This document shows positions 1 to 8,657 of a stretch of DNA of 64,000 nt, in pieces (the first letter of the stretch is position 1; each line of letters opens with the position of its first letter). The translations under genes and the position numbers were made by a program. The stretch comes from Mobilicoccus massiliensis (GTDB taxonomy: Bacteria > Actinomycetota > Actinomycetes > Actinomycetales > Dermatophilaceae): NCBI RefSeq assembly GCF_000826525.2, contig NZ_LN651326.1, forward strand, positions 261,277 to 325,276, written 5' to 3'. Under the pieces are notes generated by a model. It ran no database searches, was not told where the DNA came from, and saw only the letters and a program-made list of their open reading frames with translations.

Positions 1-222
1 CGGGCCACGGCGGCCCGCCTTGAGCGAGTGGTCGGAGTCGCGCAGGCGCGTGCCTCCGCTCGTCGTGAGGAACTCCCCCGCCTGACCGCGGCCCGGGCCG
101 GAGAACGGGCAGCCGCCGGCCGTGACCTGCGCCGGGGCCCCCTGGTCGGGGCGCGGTGCCGGCGGGTCGGTGGGGGTGGTCGGCTCGTCGACGGGGGGCG
201 GGGTCATGTCGCGCTTGCTCAT
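1..222 (-). CDS. Catalase, N-terminal 74 residues only
   Basis: This gene enters from the left edge and is cut there; only the first 74 codons are visible. The ATG at 222-220 has an AGGAGG ribosome site five bases upstream. The encoded start is Pro/Thr-rich, then reads CPFSGPG and ends TRLRDSDHSLKAGRRGP. The D-x-D-H/N-S-L-x-A-G-x-R-G-P block is the entry motif of haem catalases, which disproportionate hydrogen peroxide in the cytoplasm. The extended Pro-rich N-terminus before it suits either a large-subunit (KatE-like) or a small-subunit catalase. The haem ligand Tyr and catalytic His lie outside the window, so the family call rests on this one motif. No partner gene is visible. Confidence 0.72.
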   Translation of the reverse strand, partial: MSKRDMTPPPVDEPTTPTDPPAPRPDQGAPAQVTAGGCPFSGPGRGQAGEFLTTSGGTRLRDSDHSLKAGRRGP

Positions 223-431
223 GGAGTCCTCCTGGGTCCTGGGTGAGTCGAGGGCGGACGGTCACCCTCCTCCTACCCGAATCCAGACAAATTCATCCTG
301 CCCCGCGCCCCGTGCACCCGCCCGACGCGTCGACAACGCTGGTTGTGCCGCCGGGGGCTGGGTAAGGCAGACAGGGAGACGACATCCCGGCGAGCACGGG
401 CGGTGGGCAGCATCGCCCTCGAGGAGTTCTT

Positions 432-2087
432 ATGAACCACAACGGCACCGACGCCCCGGCCACGCCCACCCGGGCCACCGAGACCGTCGACGCGGTGATC
501 GTCGGAGCCGGGCATCACGGCCTCGTCGCCGCCGCCACGCTCGCCGACGCCGGCTGGGACGTGCTCGTCCTCGAAGAACGCGACGTCGTCGGCGGCGCGG
601 TCGACTCGGTCGACGAGGACGGCTGGGTCATGGACGCGTTCAGCTCCTGCCACCCCCTCGCTCACGCCTCGCCCGTGCTGCGGGGTCTCGAGCTCGAGAA
701 TCACGGGCTGCAGTGGGCGCGGGCCGACACCCAGCTCGCCCACCTGTCGCGGCCCCGGGAGACGAGCGTTCCGGGCATCCTGCGCACGACCGAGCAGACC
801 GCGGCGTTGCTCGCCGAGGAGGACCCCGCCGACGGCCGGGCGTGGACCCGCCTCGTCGACCGGTACGAGGAGATCAAGGAGCCGCTGCTTCGGGCGCTGC
901 TCACCCGCTGGCCTCCGGTGGCCGACGCCGGCCGACTGCTCGCTCTCGTCGGCCTGCGCAATCTGCCCGACTTCCTGCGGTTCGCCCTGTTGCCGACGAC
1001 CCGGATGGGCGAGGAGCTCTTCCGCGGCCGCGGTGGCCGCGAGATCCTCGCCGGCAACGCCATGCACGCGGACGCGCCGCCGACCTCGCCGGTCAGCGGG
1101 ATCTACGGGTGGCTCATGTCGATGCTCGCCCAGGACGTCGGCTTTCCCTCACCTGTCGGCGGCACCCGGGAACTCGCGCGGGCTCTCGCACGCCGAGCGA
1201 CCTCGGCGGGGGCCCGGATCGACGTCGGTGTTCTCGCCACCCGCATCGTCGTCCGCGACGGTCGGGCCCGTGGCGTCGAGACGGCCGACGGACGCCGCAT
1301 CGCCGTGCGTCGTGCGGTCCTCGCCGACACGAGCGCCCCGGCCCTCTACGAGCAGTTGCTCGACGAGGACGACGTCCCCGCCGGTCTGCGCGCGCGGCTG
1401 CGCCACTTCGTCTGGGACCTGCCGACGGTCAAGCTCAACTACCGGCTCTCCGCCCCCATGCCGTGGACGGCACAACAGGCCCGTGGCGCCGGTGTCGTCC
1501 ACATCGGACGCGACGTGCCCGGGATCGTGCGCTGGTCGGCCGAACTCGAGAGCGGCGTCGTGCCCGAGAGCCCGTTCGCGCTCATCGGGCAGATGACGAG
1601 CATCGACCCGAGCCGTTCGCCCGCCGGCACCGAGTCGATGTGGCTCTACACCCACCTGCCCCGTGGCCTCACCGACGACGGCGCCGCACGCCGGCTCACC
1701 GAGCACGTCGAGACCATGCTCGACGCGTACGCACCGCAGTGGCGTGATCTCGTCGTCGGCCGCTGGGTGCAGACGCCCGCCGGCCTGCAGGACTCCGATC
1801 GCAACCTCGGCGAGGGCGCGGTCGGCGGCGGCACCCAGCAACTCCTGCAGCAGGCGATCTGGCGCCCGGTGCCCGGACTCGGCGGCCCGTACACGCACGT
1901 GCGCGGTCTCTACCTCGGCAGCGCGGCGATCCACCCCGGAGGTGGGGTGCACGGCGCCGCCGGTCACCTCGCTGCCCGCGCCGCCCTGCTCGACTCCGGA
2001 GCCGGGCGTCTCGCCAACGCCGGTCGCGTCGCCGCGAACCGTGCGATCTATCGCAACCCCACCCCGCCCTGGGTCGGGCGCGGCTGA
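432..2087 (+). CDS. FAD/NAD(P)-dependent oxidoreductase, phytoene desaturase/PYROXD2-like
   Basis: A 551-residue flavoprotein of the amine oxidase/phytoene-desaturase superfamily. Residues 22-30 (VIVGAGHHG) form the Rossmann dinucleotide loop, and the acidic residue at the end of strand 2 is in VLVLEERDVVGG (about 44-55). The C-terminus carries the second FAD contact, YLGSAAIHPGGGVHGAAG. Length fits the family (500-550 residues). The ATG follows GAGGAGTTCTT. The substrate cannot be read from sequence. Related actinobacterial proteins are often labelled carotenoid oxidoreductases, but no other carotenoid gene is nearby, so a generic redox role is safer. It stands alone and converges on the SRPBCC gene. 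Confidence 0.85.
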   Translation: MNHNGTDAPATPTRATETVDAVIVGAGHHGLVAAATLADAGWDVLVLEERDVVGGAVDSVDEDGWVMDAFSSCHPLAHASPVLRGLELENHGLQWARADTQLAHLSRPRETSVPGILRTTEQTAALLAEEDPADGRAWTRLVDRYEEIKEPLLRALLTRWPPVADAGRLLALVGLRNLPDFLRFALLPTTRMGEELFRGRGGREILAGNAMHADAPPTSPVSGIYGWLMSMLAQDVGFPSPVGGTRELARALARRATSAGARIDVGVLATRIVVRDGRARGVETADGRRIAVRRAVLADTSAPALYEQLLDEDDVPAGLRARLRHFVWDLPTVKLNYRLSAPMPWTAQQARGAGVVHIGRDVPGIVRWSAELESGVVPESPFALIGQMTSIDPSRSPAGTESMWLYTHLPRGLTDDGAARRLTEHVETMLDAYAPQWRDLVVGRWVQTPAGLQDSDRNLGEGAVGGGTQQLLQQAIWRPVPGLGGPYTHVRGLYLGSAAIHPGGGVHGAAGHLAARAALLDSGAGRLANAGRVAANRAIYRNPTPPWVGRG

Positions 2088-2099
2088 GCAAGCGGCCGA

Positions 2100-2158
2100 C
2101 GGCCCCCGACCCAGGCACCTCGGTCAGGCACCTCGGTCAGGTCGATCAAGCGCCTCGA
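2100..2158. repeat. Short tandem repeats between convergent genes
   Basis: The short gap between the converging oxidoreductase and SRPBCC genes holds two adjacent copies of a 14-base unit built on GGCACCTCGGTCA, followed by two copies of CGATCAAG. No strong hairpin is visible, so termination here is not obvious. Confidence 0.45.
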
Positions 2159-2599
2159 TCAAGGTTGAGTGCGTCGCTCGGCGAGCAGCGACAGGCGCAG
2201 GAGCGTCTCCTTGTTGCGGGGCGCGAGGGCGGCCTGGCGAATCGGCTGCGGGGCGGAGGTGGCCGGTCCGGAGACGACGTCCTCCCACATCGCGATCCGC
2301 GTACCCGAACCGTCGGGGCGCAGCGTGATGTCGACGCGTGCCTGGCCGAACGGGCGCAGCCGCGCCTGCATGAGCACTCGGCGACCCGGCTCGGCCTCGA
2401 TCACCTCGGTGTTGTCGTCGAGCACGGCCGGCCACGCGCCCACCGAATGGTGGATGCGGCTGCCCGCCGCCGGCCACTCCGGCTCGACCGCGCGGACCCG
2501 GGAGGCCCCCACGACCCAGGCGGCGAAGGTCCACCCGTCGGCGAGAACTCGCCAGACCTGCTCCGGCGTGGCGTAGGTGTGTCGTTCGATGGTGCCCAT
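2159..2599 (-). CDS. SRPBCC (START-like) family protein
   Basis: A 146-residue protein beginning MGTIERHTYATPEQVWRVLA, the usual first strand and helix of the Bet v1/START fold, where the helix packs over a ligand cavity. A later YADRD-like strand is replaced by GSGTRIAMWEDVVSGPA, typical of polyketide-cyclase-like SRPBCC proteins. The start was placed at 2599 because GGAAGGGCAGCC precedes it. An in-frame ATG 57 bases upstream lacks a ribosome site and adds a low-complexity tail. Such proteins bind small hydrophobic ligands or modulate partners; nothing here identifies the ligand. An upstream palindrome at 2651-2679 could be its operator. Confidence 0.8.
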   Translation of the reverse strand: MGTIERHTYATPEQVWRVLADGWTFAAWVVGASRVRAVEPEWPAAGSRIHHSVGAWPAVLDDNTEVIEAEPGRRVLMQARLRPFGQARVDITLRPDGSGTRIAMWEDVVSGPATSAPQPIRQAALAPRNKETLLRLSLLAERRTQP

Positions 2600-2650
2600 G
2601 GCTGCCCTTCCGGCCGTCTCGGTTCCGCAGCTCTCGCGAGTTCCCGCGGG

Positions 2651-2679
2651 TGCCACGACATGTCGTCAATGTCGTGGCA
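2651..2679. promoter_or_regulatory. Perfect inverted repeat, candidate operator
   Basis: Two perfect 11-base arms, TGCCACGACAT and its complement, flank a seven-base spacer. A smaller palindrome, ACGACATGTCGT, is nested at 2655-2666. It lies 52 bases upstream of the SRPBCC start and about 120 bases before the AI-2E permease start, in a divergent promoter region. The geometry suits a dimeric repressor such as TetR; no such regulator is adjacent. Confidence 0.5.
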
Positions 2680-2797
2680 CCTCCTGCCGTTACCCGGCCC
2701 GTCCCACGTCAATCGCCGACTCCGTCACCGGATCCGGCTTCACCCCCGGTCACGCCTGGTGTGCGCAGCGGTCGCGCTCGTGTGACACTCGGTCCCG

Positions 2798-4204
2798 ATG
2801 AAGCTCTTCGGCCGGGGAAAAGACGCCCCTCACCACGACAGCCGCTCCCGCATCCGCCTACCCGCCCCGCGCGAGGTCGAGGTGGTCAGTGGCCCCAGCC
2901 CATTCGCCTACAGCGATCCCCGCCCGGCCGAGCCGGCGGTGCCGTTTGCACTCAAGGTCGCGGCCGGCATCGCATGGCGGATCGTCATCGTCGCGGTGGC
3001 CCTCTACGGTCTCGGCATCCTCATCGCGAAGACGAGCACCGTCGTCATCCCCGTGGCCGTGGCCCTGCTGCTCACCGCCCTCGTCATGCCGCTGGCCGTG
3101 TTCCTCAACCACCGACTGAAGTTCCCGCGGGCCCTGGCCGCCGCGACCACGCTGCTGCTCAGCATCGCGGTCGTCGTCGGACTGCTCACCCTCGCCGGCA
3201 ACCAGGTCGTCATCGGCGTCCAGGGTCTCAGCGCGAGCGCGGGTCTCGGCCTCAACCAGATCCAGGAATGGCTGCGCAACGGCCCGTTCGGCGGGCAGAT
3301 CGACCAGGCGATCAGCCAGGGCCGCACGTGGTTGGAGACCCACGCGGACAACCTCACGAGCGGAGCACTCTCGGCAGGCCAGACCGCCGGCAACATCGCC
3401 ATCGGCACGATCATGTCGCTCTTCGCGATGTTCTTCTTCCTCTCCGACGGCGACCGCATGTGGGCGTGGTGCGTACGCCTCGCGCCCGCGCAGGTGCGCG
3501 GCCCCGTCCACCAGGCGGGTCGGCGAGCATGGGTGACCCTGAGCTCCTACGTCAAGACGCAGGTCATCGTCGCCGCGGTGGACGCCACGTTCATCGCTCT
3601 CGGTGCGTTCCTGCTCGGGTTGCCCCTCGTCATCCCCCTCGGCCTCATCGTGTTCTTCGCCTCGGCCATCCCGATCGTCGGCGCCGTGGCCTCGGGCGCG
3701 CTGGCCGTGCTGCTCGGCCTCGTCGTCAAGGGCCCGGTCGTCGCCCTCATCATGCTCGGCATCGTCATCGCCGTGCAGCAGATCGAGAGCAACCTCCTGC
3801 AGCCGATCCTCATGAGCAAGGCCGTCTCGCTCCACCCGCTCGTCACGCTGCTCGGCGTCGCCGCCGGCTCCTACCTCTTCGGCATCGTCGGCGCCCTGTT
3901 CGCCGTGCCGCTCATGGCGATCGTCAACACCGTCGTGCTCTACCTCAACGGTCACGACAAGTTCCCGATGCTCGGGGAGGACGCGTCGGTGTTGACCAAC
4001 TCGGCCAAGGCACTGACCGGCGACAAGCACGCTCCCCACGACGAGGGCGGCACCGACGAGCCCGGGGAGAACGACAAGCGCCTCGGCGACGTCACCCCCG
4101 AGCGTTACGGCCGCGAACAGGCGCAGATGGACGCGACGATGGAGGAACGCGCCCGGCGCGAGCACGTCGAGAACGGCAAGGTCACCGGCGTCGACGAGGA
4201 CTGA
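2798..4204 (+). CDS. AI-2E family transporter (first copy)
   Basis: A 468-residue integral membrane protein of the AI-2E/PerM family. An N-terminal cytoplasmic stretch of about 50 residues precedes hydrophobic segments at roughly 50-115. A soluble insert of about 100 residues follows, then paired C-terminal helices with the characteristic run LVIPLGLIVFFASAIPIVGA and QQIESNLLQPILM. A charged tail of about 70 residues (ALTGDKHAPHDEGG onward) ends the protein. The family name comes from an E. coli autoinducer-2 exporter, but most members have unknown or sodium/proton-coupled roles, so AI-2 transport is not implied. A second member lies at 34271-35614. It appears monocistronic. Confidence 0.85.
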   Translation: MKLFGRGKDAPHHDSRSRIRLPAPREVEVVSGPSPFAYSDPRPAEPAVPFALKVAAGIAWRIVIVAVALYGLGILIAKTSTVVIPVAVALLLTALVMPLAVFLNHRLKFPRALAAATTLLLSIAVVVGLLTLAGNQVVIGVQGLSASAGLGLNQIQEWLRNGPFGGQIDQAISQGRTWLETHADNLTSGALSAGQTAGNIAIGTIMSLFAMFFFLSDGDRMWAWCVRLAPAQVRGPVHQAGRRAWVTLSSYVKTQVIVAAVDATFIALGAFLLGLPLVIPLGLIVFFASAIPIVGAVASGALAVLLGLVVKGPVVALIMLGIVIAVQQIESNLLQPILMSKAVSLHPLVTLLGVAAGSYLFGIVGALFAVPLMAIVNTVVLYLNGHDKFPMLGEDASVLTNSAKALTGDKHAPHDEGGTDEPGENDKRLGDVTPERYGREQAQMDATMEERARREHVENGKVTGVDED

Positions 4205-4290
4205 GCAGGCACCGACCGGCTCGACGTCCGACTCACCGCCGACTCGACGACGGAATCGACAGCCGATTCACCACGGCCTCGTCGTCCGAT
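4205..4290. other. Short gap with degenerate CCGA(C/T)TC repeats
   Basis: The convergent gap between the permease and response regulator genes contains four or five degenerate copies of CCGA(C/T)TCA(C/G)C. No clear terminator hairpin is seen. Confidence 0.3.
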
Positions 4291-4959
4291 TCAGCGACCG
4301 ATGCGCACGAGCCCGGTCTCGTAGGCGATGACGACCATCTGCACCCGGTCGCGCAGGTCGAGCTTGGCGAGGATGCGCCCGATGTGCGTCTTGACGGTCG
4401 CCTCGGCGAGGTAGAGGGTCGCGGCGATCTCGCCGTTGGTCAGTCCTTTGGCCACGGCCTCGAGCACCTCGCGCTCGCGGTCGGTGAGAACGTCGAGGCG
4501 GGCGTCCGCTCGCTCACCGGAGTCGGGCAGGCCGGGTACGACCCGCTCGAGCAGGCGTCGCGTCGTGCTCGGAGCGACGACCGCGTCACCACGGTGCACG
4601 GCCCGGATCGCGGTGAGCAGCTCCGCGGGACCGGCGTCCTTGAGCAGGAACGCCGCGGCGCCGGCCTTGAGCGCGGCGAACACGTACTCGTCGAGATCGA
4701 ACGTCGTGAGCACGACGACGCGCGGCGCGTTCGGCAGGGCGCAGACGCGACGAGTGGCCTCGACGCCGTCGAGGCGCGGCATGCGGATGTCCATGAGCAC
4801 GACGTCGACCTCGTGGGTCTTCGCGGCCTCGACCGCGACGAGGCCGTCGGAGGCCTCCGCGACGACGGTCATGTCGGCCGTGGCGTCGAGGACCATGCGG
4901 AACCCGGCGCGCACGAGTTCCTGGTCGTCGACGAGGAGCAGGCGGATCGGCTCGGTCAT
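4291..4959 (-). CDS. NarL/LuxR-family response regulator
   Basis: A 222-residue two-domain regulator. The receiver domain occupies about 1-120, with acidic pocket residues D11 and D12, phosphoacceptor Asp57 in VVLMDIRMP, and the conserved Lys in LLKDAGPAEL. The LuxR-type helix-turn-helix is at about 155-215 (LTDREREVLEAVAKGL through ATVKTHIGRILAKL). The start at 4959 follows GAAGGAGATGCG. It lies ten bases downstream of the histidine kinase stop, so the pair forms one transcript. The regulon is unknown. The architecture matches actinobacterial DesR/LiaR-like regulators, which commonly respond to membrane or envelope stress. Confidence 0.93.
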   Translation of the reverse strand: MTEPIRLLLVDDQELVRAGFRMVLDATADMTVVAEASDGLVAVEAAKTHEVDVVLMDIRMPRLDGVEATRRVCALPNAPRVVVLTTFDLDEYVFAALKAGAAAFLLKDAGPAELLTAIRAVHRGDAVVAPSTTRRLLERVVPGLPDSGERADARLDVLTDREREVLEAVAKGLTNGEIAATLYLAEATVKTHIGRILAKLDLRDRVQMVVIAYETGLVRIGR

Positions 4960-4969
4960 CGCATCTCCT

Positions 4970-6523
4970 TCACTCGAGGCCGTGCGGTCGCCCGTCGAAT
5001 TCCCCGAGGTCGCCTGCCCCACGCGGGCTGCCAGCATCGTAAGGAATACGGGCCTCGACGACGAAGCCGCCTCCGGGCGCGCCGCCCGCCCACAATCCCC
5101 CGCCGACCGCCGCCAGACGCTCCTTCATGCCGACGAGGCCGTGGCCGGCCCCGTCGGCATGAAGGAGCGTCTGGCGGCCGCCCGCCCACAATCCCCCGCC
5201 GACCGCCGCCAGACGCTCCTTCATGCCGACGAGGCCGTGGCCGGCCCCGTCGGGTGGGCTCGTCACCCCGGCCCCGTCGTCGCGGATCGTCAGCAGCAGG
5301 CACTCGGCGAGGTAGTCCAGCGACACCCAGACCCGCGCGTCGCCGGCGTGCTTGATGACGTTGGTGAGCGCCTCCTGCACGACGCGGTAGACGGCGAGGT
5401 CGCAGGTGCGCGACAACGGGCGGGGACGCCCGGTGACATCGGTCGCGATGGACAGACCGGCAGCCCGCAACGGGTCGAGAAGATCGCCGAGGGAGTCGAC
5501 GCCCCCGGTGGGCGCGTACTCGGCGTCTCCCTCGTCCTGCCGCAGCACCGAGACGAGACGCCGGGTGTCGGCGAGCGACTCGCGGGCGGTGGTGCCGATG
5601 GTGCCGAGCACGGCCGACGCGTTGCGCAAGGCGTCGGCGAGTACCTGCGGATCGTCGCTCGCGGCCGCCCGCTCCAGAGCCGTGTCGAGGGCGTAGGCCC
5701 CGCCGTCGGACTGGACGACGATGACCGACAGCGAGTGCGCGACGACATCGTGCATCTCCCGCGCGATGCGGGCGCGTTCCTCCTGCGCGGCGATCTGGAT
5801 GTTCTGGACGCGCCCGCGTTCGACGGCCAACGCCTTCTCCCGCGTCTGCTCCACCGCCTGGGCCCGCTGCCGCACGAGCGCACCGAAGAGCCACGAGGAG
5901 CCCGTGATCGCGAGGCACATCATCGCGATGAACGCGGCGCTGCCGAGCACCTCCGTCGGGGATCCGTATCCGCCGAGGATCTCCGCGGCCCACTGCACCC
6001 CGGCGATGAGGCTGCCTGCCAGAGCGAGAAGGAGAGCGCCCCGGCGCAGGCCGCGCGAGTCCGACCACCTGGCCACCGTGTAGACGGCGATCGGCGCCGA
6101 GACGTTCGCCACGGTCGGTTCGGGAACCAGGCTCACCTGCAACAGATGCGCGGCCGCCACGGCCATCGCCGCACCCATCGGATGCGCACGCCGCCACAGG
6201 AAGGGCAGGGCGAACAGTGCGACGCAGAAGCAGGAAAGGGCGACCGTCGCTCCGTCGTGGCCGCGACCCGCCACCTGGGCGGGGAAGATGATGCCGACCA
6301 GCCCCAGCGCCACGACGAGCAGCACGTCCTCGGGGGGCGGGGACGGACGGTGCGCGCGCCAGAACGCGCGAAGGTCATGACCGGTGAGGTCGAGGAGAGC
6401 CCGGGCACCTCCGGGACCAGAGTGCCCCCTCCGCTGCCCCGCACCGGGTTCACCGGAGTGCAGGCTGCCGAATCGACCCCCGGCGCCAGGCGTCGTGCCG
6501 TCGCCCGGAACCTCGCTCGTCAT
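4970..6523 (-). CDS. Sensor histidine kinase (HisKA_3 type) with duplicated G2 box
   Basis: A 517-residue membrane kinase paired with the adjacent NarL-type regulator. Hydrophobic segments span about 66-210, with no large extracellular loop. A coiled linker leads to the HisKA_3 dimerisation domain with phosphoacceptor His258 in IAREMHDVVAHSLS. The ATPase domain has the N box (QEALTNVIKHAG, about 383-394) and G1 (DDGAG, 415-419). The G2 box DGAGHGLVGMKER appears twice, at 425-437 and 457-469, because of a 96-base in-frame duplication. The extra 32 residues sit in the nucleotide lid, so activity could be altered or lost. The frame stays open to a normal C-terminus. No strong ribosome site marks the chosen start. 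Confidence 0.88.
   Translation of the reverse strand: MTSEVPGDGTTPGAGGRFGSLHSGEPGAGQRRGHSGPGGARALLDLTGHDLRAFWRAHRPSPPPEDVLLVVALGLVGIIFPAQVAGRGHDGATVALSCFCVALFALPFLWRRAHPMGAAMAVAAAHLLQVSLVPEPTVANVSAPIAVYTVARWSDSRGLRRGALLLALAGSLIAGVQWAAEILGGYGSPTEVLGSAAFIAMMCLAITGSSWLFGALVRQRAQAVEQTREKALAVERGRVQNIQIAAQEERARIAREMHDVVAHSLSVIVVQSDGGAYALDTALERAAASDDPQVLADALRNASAVLGTIGTTARESLADTRRLVSVLRQDEGDAEYAPTGGVDSLGDLLDPLRAAGLSIATDVTGRPRPLSRTCDLAVYRVVQEALTNVIKHAGDARVWVSLDYLAECLLLTIRDDGAGVTSPPDGAGHGLVGMKERLAAVGGGLWAGGRQTLLHADGAGHGLVGMKERLAAVGGGLWAGGAPGGGFVVEARIPYDAGSPRGAGDLGEFDGRPHGLE
5081..5253. repeat. Tandem 77-base direct repeat with inverted joint inside kinase gene
   Basis: Bases 5081-5157 and 5177-5253 are identical at a 96-base offset. 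The 19 bases between them, with their flanks, form CGGCATGAAGGAGCGTCTGG followed by CGG. This is the exact reverse complement of a 23-base stretch found inside each repeat copy (5110-5132 and 5206-5228). The event therefore combined a duplication with a short inversion, and total length stayed a multiple of three. Confidence 0.95.
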
Positions 6524-6631
6524 GTCATCGACTGTAGGAGCAGACGGCTGCGCTGTCGTCAGACCGCGGAGTGAACGGGCCTACGACCAGGGGCGCACTG
6601 TCGTGTCGGCACCCGAAGCCGGCAGGCGTGC

Positions 6632-6922
6632 TCACCCGCGGACGCCCTGCAGGGCCTGCTCGAAGAGCGTCGGCCAGAGCGAGACCTCCTCGGCCGAGAC
6701 GGCGACCCACCCCCGGTTCGCCCGCGAGACCGCGTGCTGATGGAGGGCGTCGCCGCGGGCGGGGCTGCCGGCCGGCAGATAGACCTCGGCGCCGTCGCCC
6801 GCCAGCCGAGCGAAGGGGGTGCCGTCGACGGTGAGGGTGCGGGTCGGTGCGGCCTCGTCCTCCACGGCACCGGAGGTCGCGAGTTCGCTTGCGATGCGGT
6901 CGAAGAGGTCGTCGGTGTCCAT
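6632..6922 (-). CDS. Small TfoX/Sxy N-terminal-like protein
   Basis: A 96-residue protein starting MDTDDLFDRIASELA. The sequence then gives a strand pattern (TRTLTVDGTPFARL, EVYLPAG) and a closing WVAVSAEEVSLWPTLFEQAL. This resembles the small TfoX N-terminal-like domain proteins common in actinobacteria, in which a short alpha/beta domain occurs alone. The role of these proteins is not established, and competence function should not be assumed. Codon use is typical of the window. The gene lies between the histidine kinase and a flippase, all on the same strand, with gaps of about 100 bases. The family call is by overall pattern only. Confidence 0.6.
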   Translation of the reverse strand: MDTDDLFDRIASELATSGAVEDEAAPTRTLTVDGTPFARLAGDGAEVYLPAGSPARGDALHQHAVSRANRGWVAVSAEEVSLWPTLFEQALQGVRG

Positions 6923-6997
6923 GACCCCAGTCTGCCCGCCGGCGGGGCTCGTGGGAACGTCCGCCTCGCGTGACGGGGTCGTACGTGAGCCGTTTCG

Positions 6998-8377
6998 TCA
7001 GTGACGGGGGTCGTCGTGCAGCACGGTCTCGGAATCCGTCGCCACGTCGTGCATCTCGGCGACCACCGCCTCGGCGGCCGCGGCAGACTCCCCAGGCTCC
7101 CCGGACTCCCCGGACGCGCTGGGCTCGTTCCGGGACTCGCGCTGTGCGTCGTGGCGGTAGGAGGCACGCACCGCGGTGTAGATCCAGAACGGCAGGAACA
7201 CCAGCTCGACGGCCGCGAGCGCCCAGCCCGCACCGACCGCCCCGAATTTCAGGGCGCCGAAGCACATGAGGCCGAGCAGGAGGGGGGCGCGGGTGATGTT
7301 GAGGTGGAACGTCTTCTTGGCCAGGCCCATGCCGTAGAGCGTCACGGCGGCCCCGATCCCGAGGCAGGAGGCGATCGAGTTGAGGCCCATGGGCAGTAGC
7401 ACCGGCTGCGCGCCGGTCCAGGAGTCGCGGAACAGCCAGCGACCCACCGGATCGGGCAGCCACAGCAGCACGAGGACGTAGGTGGTCGCCATCACGCCCA
7501 TGACGAGCGAGGCGGCGAGCATCGCCTTGATGCGGCCCGGGGCACGCAGGTGAGCGCGTCGGGAGAGCTCGGGCACCGCGAACGCCAGAGCGGCGGTGCC
7601 GAGGATGTTGAGCGGGCCGAGCAGGGTCTGCACCGCACGGATGGCCCCGACGTCGGCCGGCGAGGAGAGCGGCGCGATGAGCAGGATGCCGAACTGCGCT
7701 GCGCCGAGGCCGAGGACGTACTCGGCCAGGAGGAATCCGGTGATGTCCTTCTGCTCGCGCACCCATTCCCCGGCGCGTCCGAGGGCCGGCGCGGCACGGA
7801 GCAGCCAGAGCCCGACCGCCGCCGAGACGAGGCCGGCGATACCCCAGGTGAGGGTGAGCAGACCGACGTTGGTCCATCCGAGGGCGATCGCGCCGAAGAG
7901 CAGCCCGAACTGCAGCACCATGCGGACGAAGTCGATGAGCGCCGCCTGGTCGGCCCGGCCGCAGGCGAAGAACGCCATGCGGCAGGAGTCCTGCAGCACG
8001 AGGGCGGGCAGGCAGGGCGCGAGAGCGAGGAACGCCGCGCCGACCGGGCCGCCGACGACGAGCGCCACCCCGACGCAGATGACGGCACCGACGACACCGA
8101 GCCACGCGGCCGTGGCCTGCGAGGTGCGCACGGCGTCACGGAACGTCTCGGGCGAGTCGGCGCTGTGTCGCATCTGCAACGGCTGGCCGACCATGGCCTT
8201 GGCCACGGCCACGGCCACGCCGTAGACGACGAACGCCATCGCGAAGGCACCGAAGCCCGCCGCGTCGTTCAACGCCTGGGCCACGAAGACCATGAGCAGC
8301 ATGTTGCTCAAGGCCGACATCACCTGGTCGACCACGTTCCAGCCGGCCCGCCTGGCCAGCCCGAGAACGTTCGCCAT
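6998..8377 (-). CDS. MOP-superfamily polysaccharide flippase-like membrane protein
   Basis: A 459-residue protein with about 12-14 hydrophobic segments spread along its length, beginning VVDQVMSALSNMLLMVFVAQ. This is the first-helix signature of Wzx/O-antigen flippase relatives, which move lipid-linked sugars or lipids across the membrane. The soluble tail (about 50 residues, Ser/Glu-rich) is cytoplasmic. An ATG at 8377 follows GGGGAG at about ten bases; a GTG at 8395 is the alternative. No glycosyltransferases flank it, so the cargo is unknown. It could serve a surface glycan made elsewhere, together with the UDP-glucose pyrophosphorylase at 18132. Confidence 0.75.
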   Translation of the reverse strand: MANVLGLARRAGWNVVDQVMSALSNMLLMVFVAQALNDAAGFGAFAMAFVVYGVAVAVAKAMVGQPLQMRHSADSPETFRDAVRTSQATAAWLGVVGAVICVGVALVVGGPVGAAFLALAPCLPALVLQDSCRMAFFACGRADQAALIDFVRMVLQFGLLFGAIALGWTNVGLLTLTWGIAGLVSAAVGLWLLRAAPALGRAGEWVREQKDITGFLLAEYVLGLGAAQFGILLIAPLSSPADVGAIRAVQTLLGPLNILGTAALAFAVPELSRRAHLRAPGRIKAMLAASLVMGVMATTYVLVLLWLPDPVGRWLFRDSWTGAQPVLLPMGLNSIASCLGIGAAVTLYGMGLAKKTFHLNITRAPLLLGLMCFGALKFGAVGAGWALAAVELVFLPFWIYTAVRASYRHDAQRESRNEPSASGESGEPGESAAAAEAVVAEMHDVATDSETVLHDDPRH

Positions 8378-8657
8378 CGCGGTCACACTCCCCACATCCG
8401 TCGATCGTCACGGCCGTCGCGGCACCCTGTTCGGGCACGGCACGTCCCCACGGACGACCGAGACGAGCTTACGTGGCGTCAGGGTTGTAGTCGAACGGTC
8501 GACCCGGTCGTACGTCCACAACACGCCAACGCCGCTCGGGGGGAGCGACGTTCCCACGACGCGATGTGCACGGAGCCGCCGAGCGTCCCGGTCCGCGGAC
8601 GCACGGCGGTTGCGCCTAGCATGACCGGACACGCAGGCGAAGACGAAGGGTGGATCG

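Noticed and set aside
122..1747. Long Arg-rich open frame antisense or shifted relative to the FAD oxidoreductase
   Set aside because: Its codons follow the GC bias of the other frame and no family motif appears; it is a shadow of the real gene.
2650..5355. A 901-codon open frame
   Set aside because: Arg/Pro/His-rich translation crossing four real genes and their gaps; a high-GC artefact.
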